A stretch of 64,000 nt of DNA from Wuchereria bancrofti. Lineage: Eukaryota; Nematoda; Chromadorea; Rhabditida; Onchocercidae. A model generated the notes under the pieces. It was not told the DNA's origin, did no database searches, and was given only the letters and a program-made list of their open reading frames with translations. The stretch spans positions 3,890,399 through 3,954,398 of the forward strand of contig SSBO01000001.1 in assembly GCA_005281725.1 (NCBI GenBank). The letters run 5' to 3'. The position numbers were made by a program, and so were the translations under genes. Shown here in pieces: positions 18,301 to 31,434 of the stretch (position 1 is its first letter; each line of letters opens with the position of its first letter).

Positions 18301-20047
18301 GATTAAAAAACTTCAATACGTTGCTGTAACAAGAGAATGAAAGCAACGAAGATTCAGGTTAGATTCAGTTTTCTAATATAATGTCATCTAAGTGTTTCAG
18401 TCACTAAGTTCTATTTATCTTTCTGTTTCCTGTCATGATTTGATTTACCTTTCTTATTTAATTTTTTACAGTTAACAAAAAAATAAATGAAAAAATGCTA
18501 AAAAAGAGTGACAGATGGGGCTAGAATTGGTTTTCTATTAAACATCCTGTCAATCGCATGTGTGAAGATTTTATTTTGATAATGAATTAATCTGTGTTGT
18601 CGATTTTGTTTTGGATGATTGATTGACTGATAGAGTGGGAAGAAATGGAGAAATTTTGAGATAAGACTAAGCTATGGGAATTATTTAAAATGATTGAAAT
18701 GGGAAAAGTCATGAAAAGTGACGAAGAGTAGAACAAAACTGCACTAAAGTAATGCAATTCTGCTGTCAATGATGAATCATCATTTGGTAGTTGTAAGAAT
18801 TAATATATGGTGACCTTTGACACCATTGAACTTAAATTTTATGAGTGAAATAAAAAATGGGAAAAGAACAGAAGAAAGAGATCCAAATTCCTCATCTTCT
18901 GTTGAATGCTGAGTCACACAGATATCACAACATACTTCAAGTGAATTCATGCGTTAGCTGACAATAATGAAAGACTGAATTTGCAATTGGCATTTACATC
19001 TTGAATTTGAACATTCGAATGTTTTTTATCTTACTGCTAATTTCACCAGCAAAATTTTTGAAAGAGTTGAGAAATTAGAAACTGAGTGAATTGTCGCATT
19101 AAAACCATGCCTTTTTCAGGACAAAATTAATATTTGGAATGAAAACATACGTTACGTACTGATAAGCATCAAATTAAAATGCATGTTTCAGGTCTAAAAC
19201 AAAGCCTTTATGAAATGATTTGTGTTGTTCAGCTGTGAATCGATAAATATTTTAAAATGAAATATGGAAGTATTTTTAGTCTTTCTTTCAGCTTTTGACA
19301 TTCTCGTTCCTTAGCAGTTTAGAGAGTGAAACTTTCTTTTTTCTAAAATTCCCAAAATACTAGCATGAAAGTGGCAAATGACAATATTAATAATTTCTTA
19401 TGTCATCGTAAGCAAGAGATCTTGTAGGACTTATCTGCAATTATCGGACCAGTAAAGGATCCCAGTGCTTTTTTGCTGATGGTACTTTTATTCAGTTCTC
19501 TATTAAAAAGACTTTTGAAGAGGTCAATTGGCTCATTTTCTTATTCAATTCGATATTTCTTGAAGATCAGAGTTCCTTAAAGCCTCCCAAAATTTCACAA
19601 TCTGTATCGGTTTGAAATTACAACTCTATCCATTTTCTTAGCTCCATTTAAATTTCTTTAAAATTAATAATCATGTCAAATTCAAATTTAATGGCCTTCA
19701 TCCTGAAATTTTATAATTATGTCAATAGTTGTGTAAGACAAATGGCAAAAGGACAAGTAAACATTGCTTTCAGTTCTCAGACTATAATGTCTTGCAAATT
19801 TGCAGTTCTTTAAAATTGTCCAAATTTCACAATCCTAAAAGGTTTTGAAGCGCACGAAGACAAATATCGATTTTTAATATTTGCCCTAAAAAAAATTTAA
19901 GCTCATTTTCCTGACCAAATTATATTATTTATTACAATATTTCCGTCATACGAGATTCTTGAAACGTATAATTAGTGATTTAAAAATAAATTAATAAAGC
20001 TTTGGATAAGAAGCAGAATGTTGGTCAATGTATTTTGATTCAAGATA

Positions 20048-20079
20048 TTTAATGAAATCATTCTTTAATGAAATCATTC
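20048..20079. repeat. Tandem pair of a 16-base unit
   Basis: TTTAATGAAATCATTC is repeated back to back. Intergenic; likely slippage. Confidence 0.7.
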
Positions 20080-23000
20080 ACATATTCACTTTCTTTTTCC
20101 GCATAAAAAAATTCACTTTTCCTGTATAACCATATTTGCGATAAAATGGGTCGGTGATTTGTGCAAATCTTAGCAAAAAGAATGTAAGCGTTTTCTTTTG
20201 TTTTAGTTTATGATTGCTAAAAGCAATGTTAATTTAATAATAAAATAACAGATTTTCTAAAAAATAAACGAACTATTTTTTAATATTTTTTAAGTTCCTG
20301 CGACTTCCGGTAGTCCGGTCATCTGACATCTCATTTATTGCATTTTTTAAATTTAAATCTTTTTTTAAATCTATGAGCTTTTCAGTTGTTAACAGGTTAT
20401 TTTTTGCTTCATGAATCATCAAGATTCAAAAGTTGAGTCGCTACTATTTTCTTGCTAGGTGTAAAATATTAGACAGAAAAATTGCTTTTTTGAATGTCTT
20501 TATATCAAAATGAAAAAATGTATGATTTTCCACTTGTGATTGATTTTGCTCAGCAAACCGGATGTCTTCCTGAAATAGAAGGAAATGGAAAGTTTTGCTC
20601 TACTTAGTGAGAATTTCATACAAAGAGAAGATTGAAGAGGGATTAATGTAATTAGCAAGAATCTTGTCACTTTATTCATAAAAAATCTCGAGAAAAAAAT
20701 TTTGCAAGAACTGAAAAGCAATGAAAATGAAAGCAAATGAAAGTTTTGGTAAATAACGAAGCATTAGGCCTAAATTGTATTTAAAATTTTGTATCAATTA
20801 GGATCATTAGAAGCATAAATCAGGATATATTATTCAATCAGAGAAAGAATTGCAGACAAAAACACAGTTAATAAAGAAACTCATTATACCAAAGCTGTCA
20901 CAAACCACCCTAAATGCTTCCTCGACAATCATTTTTGTTTTTGCGAGGAGGGAAATTCGTTCAATTTTTTTTTCTTTTCATTTGAATTTGATTCTTCATT
21001 AATTCTTGAAAATTTCGGTTACTTCTGAACGACCAATCACAGCATCGCTGTAACAGCTATTTTGCTTGAAGAGAGAATTGTCAGTTAAGTTGAGCAGTTT
21101 CGAACAACAAATAGCACTGTCAAAACTTCTAAAAGTTAGTTTTTGTTCGAACCAACAGATAAAGATTTCTTTTGAAATCTTTTCAATTTTTTTTCGTATG
21201 AAATTGAATAGTTTGCTATGCTGAACAATTATATGCGGAAATCTCTGAACATTTTTCAGTATTCTTGCAATTAATTAAAATCAGTTCGTGAAAGAACTGA
21301 TTCATCTTTTGAATTCGCAACTTCCCCAATGATAATTTATTTCTCCTTTGCATTATTTTATGTTTTGTGACAGACTTCCTAAATACCACGTGTTGTTTTC
21401 TACGATTCTTTTTTGTTTACTTTTTGGTGGTAGTGATTATTTAGTGCTAATTAAATTTGCAAATCTTAGTTTGATAGGGAAAGTTTCACTTGAGATATTG
21501 AAATCTCTTTCTTTTAATGTGTGTGTGTATGTTGCACAAATCGAAGACAAAGTGTTTTTAAATAATTTCATTATTGTTGATCAACATGAGCAGCATGTAC
21601 AGATGTATTATTTATAGATTAAGAAGTGTGAAGGAGTGGAGTGTAAGGGAGTGAAGAGATGAAGCCCATCCCACTATCAAATTCTTTAAAATCTGAAATG
21701 CGATTTAGCCGATGATATATTACTCAGTGTGCCATTCATGAAAAATTCACTAAATGTTTCATTGTTTTGCATTTCACCTTATCTTTCTTCTGACAAGCTT
21801 TATTAAAAAGACAAATGATTTAAGATTTCTATTTATGCCAAGAATGACAATTGGGCAGTCGAGATTATATAACATCTTATTGTCTGAAGATCTTTAGCGC
21901 TGGATAACTGTACTCTCAGTTCATTAAGCTTTAAAGCTTTCTTTTCCTTTCTCAAATTAATCATTGATCTTGAAATTAATTATCAACCAATATTAATTAT
22001 TAACTCATCTTTAGTCTTTTTAATTACTTTTTCAAGAAAATGAATTGTTGATGAATTTTTTAGATTGCCCTTAACCGTTTGATCCAATAATATATAAAAC
22101 AGCAAACCCCGAAAACTTCTAGATCTGTCATGTTGACAGTTAATTATAATATTAACTCGCTTACGGTTATATTTTCATTTGTTCCATTAAATTTAGACCC
22201 TTCTTTTAATATTATTTTGTTTGTTGTATTTCCATTAAAAAAAAGTGCTGCATATATTCACTGCAATAATTTCAAAATGATATTTTGCTTAACGAACTCA
22301 AAAAGATGGCACATCGCTGATGATATCAAGTCTGATATCATAAATTTCTGCATGACCTTTCTGGAGAAGTCAAAATCTTGCAAGCAGAAGATCAGTTCAG
22401 GAAGCAGTCTAGAAAATATCTCTCTAAGTGTTGAGAAAAAATAAAAGAAAGGATGATTACCAGGTACAACCTACGCATTATACCTACGCATCTGCACCGA
22501 AGAATCTGTATCATATCATTATGATGCACGGGAAAGGGAAGATGTCCCGAATTTATTCCTTCAATTATAATACCATCCTTGCCGAAAATGCCGTGGTACA
22601 AAGGTGCCACGCTATCACCTTAGCTTTGTGCTACCTTTCTTTCTTCCACTATCACTGGCTTCTCAACTATCTCAAAATATGGAAGCACAGTTTTGCATCA
22701 GTTTTTTGACTTACCATCAAACCAGCTTACTCCTTCCTTTCTTTCGTTTTCCATCTTTTTTATTCTTTTTGTACGCTAACTTCCCGATTAGATCACAATT
22801 AATTCTATTTACAGATTTAATGAAGTTTGATCTGAAACATACTAGACATGGAATATTGTTCGCATATTTTAAGAATGTGAATGATTCAACCTTTATGCAA
22901 ATTGGAGCTTCGAACCAATAAGAAAAGCTGAATCATTCACCACTCAAATATCATCTTGAGATGCAGAGGAGGAGTGGGTGCTTAGATAAATTGAAATTGC

Positions 23001-25800
23001 TACACCTGGATAAAATTTACTTTGTAACAAGAAATAGGTGCACAGAAAAAAGAATGTAGATGAGAATTTTATCGAAATGTTGACACAAATTATATATTAT
23101 GTTTGAATTAAGTTTAATTTTAAACTTAGTTGAGGGGCGATTAGAGAAGTGACTTCAAAAATTTTTTAAAAGGACAGCTATAATCAATGATGCGCATTTT
23201 TTGCATAGTTTGCAATAAGGCATATAAATATGCATATAAATATGTATTTATTTTTTCAATACATATAAATATGTATTTTAAAGTGCAAATGAATTGAGCT
23301 AGAAATGATTGTAAGGGTCGAAAATGATTGTAAAGATCTTCATCAGAAATGATTGTAAAGGTCTTTCTGTTTGGTCGAAAGACAACTGAAGACTATGCAA
23401 TTAATTATACAGTAAGCAAATTTCTGATAACAATATGACAAGAATGAAAATTTTTTGAATTTTCTGCGTTTTTTATTTTCATTTTTTGTCTTCTTCTTTT
23501 ATAAAAAATTGGCCAAACACACAAAGGGAACTCTTTCTAGCCTACTCTTCCTAGCCTCATCTATATGATCTAACCCTGTGAGACCAGTAACTCTTCCTTT
23601 ATTCTGGAAATTTCAATTTCATTCGATTAAGGTATTTCGATTTTCTGTTTCACTTCTCAAACTGAACAATTTTGTTCCACTCGTTGTAGTACTCCAGTAT
23701 TGCACTATGACTTAATTATGAAGCTTTTAATTTACTTTTTCAGCATAAAAAACGGGAAATAATGTTGAAGGGAAGAAGTGTTTGCAGGTGCAAAATTAAC
23801 GTAAAAAATCGGTGTCACACGTGGGTTAAGAAAAAGAATCCGGAAAATAATATTTCTATTTCCACTTCAATAAATCTTTCTTACAATCTCACTGCTTTCT
23901 TCATAAGGCATTTTTTTTTGTTTCGTTTTTGTCATACTTAACTTCCAAAGAAAAGAATCAAAGCTTTTTGTTGCTATTTGTGATAATTAGAATTCAATTT
24001 AGTAAGTTTCATATGAACGCTTCATAGTGTGGAGCACATTTTTCATTTTGTCCAGGGCCATTCCAATTTTGCTTGATTTCTTCTTATCCAAAAATAAAGG
24101 AATTGAAAATTACTTGAATTTTGGAATGTAAGAAACATTTCAAAATCTAAATCTTGACAATAACTTCAATAAGAAATATTATTCTTTTTTACTGTTAATG
24201 CAGACTATTTGTCATAGACGCTCAACAAAATCTATGGATGCTGTGTTGACAACTGTAATATCAGTATTTGATAACCATTAACCGAAGTAATCATGGTAGT
24301 AATAATACTAATATTGAATTAGAGCAGAAATTGTTAAATATTTGAGCGCAACAAAGTAATAGTAAAGCGACAAAGTTTGGATGCAGTGATTTGTATACTA
24401 TATTCATCTCCATTCTGCACAGAGTTGTTTTTAAATTTGTTGCTTACAACTCATTTAATTATTCCATTGTTATTATTGTTTTTGTCAGGTGCATGATTTT
24501 AATGACAATTGAAAGGAAGAGCTGAAGTTGTAATTAAAAGTTTAAATTAAATTTTTTCTGAAATAATATGCTTAATTGAAGTTATTATCGTTTCGTAAAG
24601 TGTCTACTTGTTGCAGGATAAAAATGATATACAATGCAATGGATGAACTGAAAAGAATTGCTTCCTATTTCCGTATTAGCATAGGAATTCGAAATACGAT
24701 CTGAATCAAAGCTCTTTACTATCATTTCTCAAATAGGAATGATTTATCGCCAAATGAATCTTTTACTATTTATTTCTAATTTCTTCCTCACAAAATCTTT
24801 ACAATATTCAACTCAGCAAAAGTATTACTGTAAAATTTTGTAGTGTGAATACATATAGCATTTCAGCATCTCGTTAGCCTTACATTGCTTATAAAACTGT
24901 GTAATGTTATTAATGGTATACCTGGTACACCTTGCTTATTTTTACTACTACTACTACTAACTATTGCTGTTAAAATCAATTTAATTTGCTGAAAATAATT
25001 AGTAAATTTTCTTGTCACACTACGCTACCACAACAGATATTGCATGAAGTGGTAAAGCAAGTGATGACACAGCCTGTATCTCCTCAAAGTTATATATAAA
25101 TTACAGTAATCAATTTCCATGAAATAAATGCGGTGAAAACCAAGCACAAACTGTTTTGTCAACTAATTTGTTGACGATGAGTCACTTGATTGGCAGGCAA
25201 TTGTTCTTGGTGGTGGTATGTAGTGTGATGTATACAGCATTATTTGTTATGATAAGTATATTAGCAAAGTGATAACGAAATAGCGTCAAAAAGAAGAGAG
25301 GGAGACAGAAATGCAAGCTGAAATCTGCTAAAATAAGAATGCAAACGAAATAGGATGGGACGAATCTTCAGCAGGAATGAAAAGAGGAGAGAATAACGAG
25401 CACTTGTAGAATTACTGCAAAATTTTACGAGCAATAAATCAAACGGTGTAAACTTTTCGCCACTCCAAGATAGAACAGTGGAAGTTAGTATTATGTTTTG
25501 AACATAGACTTTTAGCTTTTTGTGATCTCGTAATCGTCACAGACAACACAACTGAAATGACGTGAAAGGTAAAGTTAAAGTATATCTCGAGTATTTTCAA
25601 GATGAATCGTCACTGACGTAGGACACACTGACGTATATAGCTATAAAAGGCATCAGATAGACTGACATGAGCATTTGAGCATGAAAAGAACACAGACAAG
25701 TTCCATTTCAATAGAAAGTTAAAATCCTGGCTGTAATTTGATTGATATATAGAAGTTACTTAAACAATTTGTAAGCTTTTCGAATGCTACTAGTTTACAT

Positions 25801-25819
25801 CTTTTCTTTCTTTCTTTCT
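25801..25819. repeat. CTTT microsatellite
   Basis: Short run of CTTT units in the gene-poor region. No known role. Confidence 0.6.
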
Positions 25820-27811
25820 CCTTATTAATAATTTAATTACAAGGAATGCTTTCTAATCCTTAAATATTCAGTCGAAATACTGTTTGCTCGTTAATTTTCA
25901 ACCGCCCAGTAAAACGCTTCCGTGCTCGTTCCTTTATTATTGTCACATTGTTTTTCAGCCTTAATTATTCATGTTTTATTACCAACATTATGGTGATATC
26001 ACGATAGTGACGGTATGATAGCGTCGTGACACTAGCAATATGATTTCGACAATTTTCATTATTCACCAACTTTGCTTTATTTATCCATGAAAATGTTGAT
26101 TTTTGAAGTCCACTTTTCTGTTTCATTTCTCGAAAACCTCCGGTTTGTTTGTGTATTAATTTCTATTCTTCAAATTTAGCCACTTAAAAGAATCTCAAAT
26201 ATCCCACTTTTTTAAATTTGCTCAAATGTTATTCAGTAACCGTAATTCACTTTTTTTTCTGAAGTATTTTATGCATTCCATCTTTTCCTAATATATGCTG
26301 TCTTTTATAAAATAGAAATTTCATTTTGAAGTTTTCCAGAAAATTTTCAATTCATGGGACAGCTTTCACTTTTTTTGACAAGTAGAAAGTGAATTGGATT
26401 TTGATCACAAAATAATGTCATCTAAATTAATGATTCTGAATGATCGCACTATCGATTATCAGATTATCTTTGCATCCATTAAATATTTTTTGCATGTTGA
26501 ATATGTGATATTGTCATCTGTTATACTTCACGTTTTGGTCTAAGATGGAACTCTCATAATGGCAAAATTAATTTTTTTCATTTGTTCACTTTTTGTGAAA
26601 TAAGTTGAATAGAGAGTTTAAATGATAGTAGAATTTGGAAGGTCAAAACAATCTGCTGAAAATTAAAATGTATTCCTTAACATCAACGCTCATTTCTCAA
26701 TTATCTGATAAAAGATATGCATCATCGTAAGTTTAACATAGAGTTTCATTTTATTATTAACGAGAAAGACATACCCTACTCTTCTTTTTTCTTTTAGAAT
26801 TTTTTTTCTTTCAGAACCTAGTTTGGAAAGAGAACATTTATATAAATGTACCTTAGTTAAATTTAAGTAGTCTTAATTATTGTAATTCTTTTGCTGATAA
26901 AAATATAATTGATTTCTTAAACAGATTTGCTTGCTCCGTGTTACATTGCATGGTCGTTAATTCATTCCTTGGACGTTTCGTATATTTAAAAATAGTGGAT
27001 TACATTATGGTTTTATTCTCTGATCTTTAAGTACTCAATTAATGGATTAATTGCTTACTTAGAAAAAATTTATTGCTCCGAATATTTGATGCATTTATGA
27101 GATGATCGTTTTAAAGGTTTACTGAATTAAACAGCCTACTATATAGATTGCAACCGAAACTTTAAACTCACGTAACTGTTTTCCATCTGATATCGAATTA
27201 ATGATTTTGCTGTAATTTTAATCTCTTTTAATTCAATTAATATTATAGAACAGTCCAGTATAAAAAGCTTATTAGTGCCATACAATATAATTCCATTTCG
27301 AAACGAAGAAAGCCAAATAGTAGGAAAAGCGCAAAATAGCTACGACATCGACGTACAACTGTTAGCACTCAACGTTTTTCTATTTTGAATAATTTGAATA
27401 TCAATAAGTATTGTATGGTCCAGAAGTATTGAAAGAACAATACGTTACTGCTCAGAAGGTCAGTTTTATAGTTTTTTTTACACATAAATATTAAATGTAA
27501 TGAGTCATTTTTGTGCTTTGCTCTTTACGCCTTCATTATCGACGTTCAAAATTTTCACGAAATTTTTCAAGGATGAAATTGAATATGAAATCGAATTAGT
27601 CCATAATGGTAATAACCATTCATCGCCATTTGTCTCTTTAACTACTTTTAATTTTGTTTGGCAGCTTTTGAATTTTGTTCTTCTATAAAAGTCAGGAAAA
27701 GAGCTTGAATACAAGCTGGCAAAAACTTATATCTTTTAACACTTTTTAACTTAGAAAAATGCTTTTGCCTTACCACTGAAACTTTATTCATTTGATTACA
27801 AATTGTTTTTA

Positions 27812-27825
27812 ATTTTAGCAAAGCA
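27812..27825 (+). promoter_or_regulatory. Splice acceptor just before the dig-1 start codon (possible SL trans-splice site)
   Basis: AATTTTAG ends 7 bases before the ATG at 27826 and follows a T-rich stretch. In nematodes such a site immediately upstream of a start codon commonly receives a spliced leader. It could equally be the acceptor of a cis-spliced 5' UTR intron; the sequence cannot tell these apart. Confidence 0.5.
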
Positions 27826-30800
27826 ATGGCGCTTGGCTTGATTGTGTGGCTCATACTTCGGGCCATATTAGTATTGTCGTTTGCGCCGTCAACACTAAGT
27901 CAGACACATCTTGAGTTAAGTGAAGAAAGAAGTTCGGATAATTACATTCAGAGTTTATCTGGCGATCTGCGCATGGAAGATATTATGCACCAAATTAATC
28001 GTCTCAAACGAGCGACAAAGAGTTAGTTGTTGAATTTATGTAAAATCAAATAACTCAGTAATACGACAGTTGACTTCATCTCTCTTAATGATTTGATTAT
28101 TTCTATCTCTTTCATTTTCTGTCATTTCCATCGGCTTTTCTTATTTTTGAATGCCCTATTTCTAGATCTTGGAACTGAAGAAAGTTTCAGCATTTTACAA
28201 ATTAGCCCATCACATTTGTTTGAATTATTACCAAAACAACCCTTGACCTCAAATTTGACAAAGTCTTTGAAAAAAAAAAAACCTCATAATATTTATTTCA
28301 ACGACCTATGGGACTGTCGTCTCATAACTAATGAAATATTAAATAGTCAAAAATTTTTTGACAGCCTGCAAAAGATGTATTGTTGTCATATTATTCTGGT
28401 TCATTTTGAAAAGTGCAGAAATTCTCTACTCATCCATATCGGATCGGACATATTAGTGCATGAGCTTAGTTATAATCTGAGTTTTGATTTTTCGTTCTCA
28501 CATTGAATCATTTCCTCATTAGCTTGAAGAGAATAGCTTAATAGCTGAATTGTAATTATGAGCATACAGTGGATGTATCCCCAAATAATGTTTTTATTCC
28601 TCAGTTACATTACAAATGAAAATCTTACAAAAGCAAATGTTTTTGAAATTAATACCTTATTTTTGCTGAAAGGATTTGACAGTATTCATAGTTACTAATC
28701 CTTTATCTTATTAAGTTCTATTATCAGTAATGAAATCTTTCATATAACTGTCCGGAAGGACTCGATAATTCGTTGTTCATGCAGTACGTTTCCGGTAATC
28801 TTACATAACGGCCTGCAGCACTTTCTATGGCGCGTTGTAATTCTAATTACTCGTTAATGCAATCCTTTGCTATGTAATTTTGGAAACAAAAGACTTTGCA
28901 ACACTTTTTAGAGAAACTTCCTGCTTTGATCAAGTAAATAGAATTGTCACACCTATGGCATCTTTGAACTGATATTCATGTTTATGGTTCAGTGAGAGAA
29001 AGACAATGCAGTAATGTATTTGGAACATTTAGGAAGTTTAAATTCAGCTTTTGCATAACCATAAGATTTGAAGGTAATTTCAAGTATGTTGATACCCAGT
29101 TGGAGCATGTTAAAACGTGAAATTATACTTAAGTACGTGGAAAAAGTGACTGGAAGAAAGCTCAGCTTAAAATAATGCTGCAGCAGTACTTGCTTTATGC
29201 CTTTTTCATTACTGCTATTTGCTAAAAACATGCTGAAAACTTTTACAACGAATCATAGATTGACCGTTAGTCTTTTCTTATTCTCATTTTTGTTTTCCCC
29301 GTATTTTACACAAGCAAACTCTACAAATGTGATTTGGCGCATACCAAACGATTTCATTTAATCAAAAAAAAGTGAATTTCCTTTTTCTTGTAAAGTAGTA
29401 CTGATTTCAAACTGATTTCAATATTTTTCGATCTTATGCAAATCGGTTTACTAGCGTTGCAATTGCTGCAAATGCTATCATTTATTAATTTTTAGCCTCT
29501 TCATTTGTAATTATATTCGAGGTTGAGGCCTAAAAATAATTTGGCGACAAAAGCATTCTTAACTTTTTTGAATGTACAGGTTATCCTGGCAACATCATCA
29601 AAGAATGCGGCCTGCTGAGGAAAAGAGATTCTCGGAGAGGACCAGGTAAATAAGCAAGACAGTGAATAAAATGAACAAATTTTGTTTTGATTTAGAGATT
29701 TTCAGGGAATCAACACTATGCGCTGACATTTTGATACAAGAGTACTTCACAATTTCCTTTATTTTTCCACTTCTGATAAAGCAAAGAAGGCTTTAAAAAC
29801 ATTCCTGTGGATCTGAATACCTCATGACCATCAAATTCTTCAGTTTCATTTCGAGAACTAAATCCTTTCTTTTTGAAAGCCTTCATATTGTGCAGCTTCA
29901 TTCCGGACTGATTGCCCGGTACAATTTCTCATCATTCTGATCTCACAGCACATTCCCTGCTCCACATTCGCTTTCAAATCAATATCTTTTGCCTGATACA
30001 ATCATAAGCTTATGTACTGTAATACAACTTTTCTATTACCCATCAGGCTCTGACCTATAATTAATTCTCTGGTTGGTTTACGCTTCAACATTATCCACCT
30101 TTTTTTTCCTGTGCTTATCACTGCATCCAGTTTGCATCTTTCTGGTCTCTCACATACTTCTTGCATATACTTGACACAACAGCAACAAGAATTGCATGAC
30201 TAGAAAAAGTTTCTTGGATAAAAGTTCGATTCACTAGTAATATCTCTCTTTTGAATGTTTCGAACGTGAATTGTTATACGATGGATTGTATTTCAGCAAT
30301 ATTAAAAATCGAGACTTTGAATTTCCATTTAATTAACTGAATTGTTATGATTTAAAAGAGTCCTGAAAGATAATACTAAATAACATTTGAGGGAAATTGT
30401 AGTCAAGAATTTATCAAAATTAATGAAATCAAACAAATTCACGGCCCCATAGAAATTTTTAAGCTTGTATAAATTGATGAAGTACTTGGCAAATTCTAAT
30501 ATTCTCATTACTTCTTTCTTATTTAATCTTTTGTGATAGTGTTCTGAATTAAAGTAATCACAGAATAGTTTGAATGCTTTTTGGTTTTGAATGAAATGAA
30601 TAAAATATGACTCAAATGAGATTTAAAATTTAATTGTATGAAAGAGATTTACTGAAAAACATATCTAAATCACGATTGCTTTCGAAAATCCTAATCTTAA
30701 AGAGAAGTCAAAATTTCACACTACTGACGTGTTCTCTATGAATCATGATGCAAATCTGGATAAAATAAAGTCTTTGAAATCTTCCAAAATCAGCTTATTA

Positions 30801-31434
30801 CCGTATAGAACATTTTTATGATTACAAAAATCTTTCTCTTGCAACTATACATACCTATAAAAGGTCAATTAAAGAGGCAAGTTTGGCCTATGAGCTTGAT
30901 CATGATTTTAATTTTACAAAATATGGATGTTTGTATGAGAAAAATCGAATGGACTTTTCTCTGATCTAAGTAAAAAATATTGCCTACCGAATCATAATAA
31001 TTTTCAATCTGTTGTTAGGCAGATACGCCTTAAAACTGCTTATGTCAGGTTCTTTTAATTTTATTGATTGTTGTCTAAAAATATTTGTGGCATTGGTGGA
31101 TTTTGCTATAGCCATGATTAACTCTCGGATTTCCAGCTTTAAAATTAATTCATCTTCATGATCAAATTGTTACACATTGGAGAATAGATTAAACTGTAAA
31201 ATGAATCGATTGATAATCATCATAATAGATTTTTTGAATTTCAAAAAAATTCACTAAATTTTGAATTCAAAATCAGTGATTACAAAAAAGAGGGTGAATC
31301 AAAATGATATGGAATGAAAACACCTTCAGATTTCCCGAACTATCAGCAATCGAGTGTCGTTCTGTCAACGAACGACACTGGCCGATGTGTGGTCAGTGCT
31401 GACAAAGCTAGCCATTACTGCGGAGACATAGAAG
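27826..31434 (+). other. dig-1: dig-1 exons 1-3: signal peptide and basic N-terminal region
   Basis: Exons 27826-28021, 29580-29645, 31330-31434, residues 1-122. The leader ([17 protein letters not shown]) is hydrophobic, with a likely cleavage near residues 23-26. It is followed by an acidic stretch, then basic clusters RLKRATK and LRKRDSRRG that could be proprotein-convertase sites or glycan-binding patches. Exon 3 has two Cys and one N-glycosylation sequon (NDT). I recognise no domain. The two small exons are supported by good splice sites and by phase agreement only. Confidence 0.75.

Larger units (their letters stand above)
11661..27825. other. About 16-kb gene-poor region upstream of dig-1
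   Basis: Head-to-head space between the kinase start and the dig-1 first coding exon. I read it for genes on both strands and found no exon chain with good splice sites, no familiar protein motif and no tRNA-like box pair. Open frames up to 124 codons occur at 16081-16487 and 22130-22921, but several frames of the same DNA are open at once and the peptides are low-complexity. It holds simple repeats (entries below). It probably contains the promoters of both flanking genes and perhaps non-coding 5' exons of dig-1. Confidence 0.55.

Noticed and set aside
22130..22921. Chain of plus-strand open frames of about 93-105 codons
   Set aside because: Frames overlap each other and a minus-strand frame; composition is F/S/L-rich low complexity and nothing joins in phase.
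28093..28506. 137-codon open frame as a nested gene in dig-1 intron 1
   Set aside because: No recognisable motif and hydrophobic low-complexity start; listed only as a low-confidence open frame.
30219..30229. Partial B-box-like GTTCGATTC suggesting a tRNA
   Set aside because: No A-box or cloverleaf can be formed with the preceding bases.
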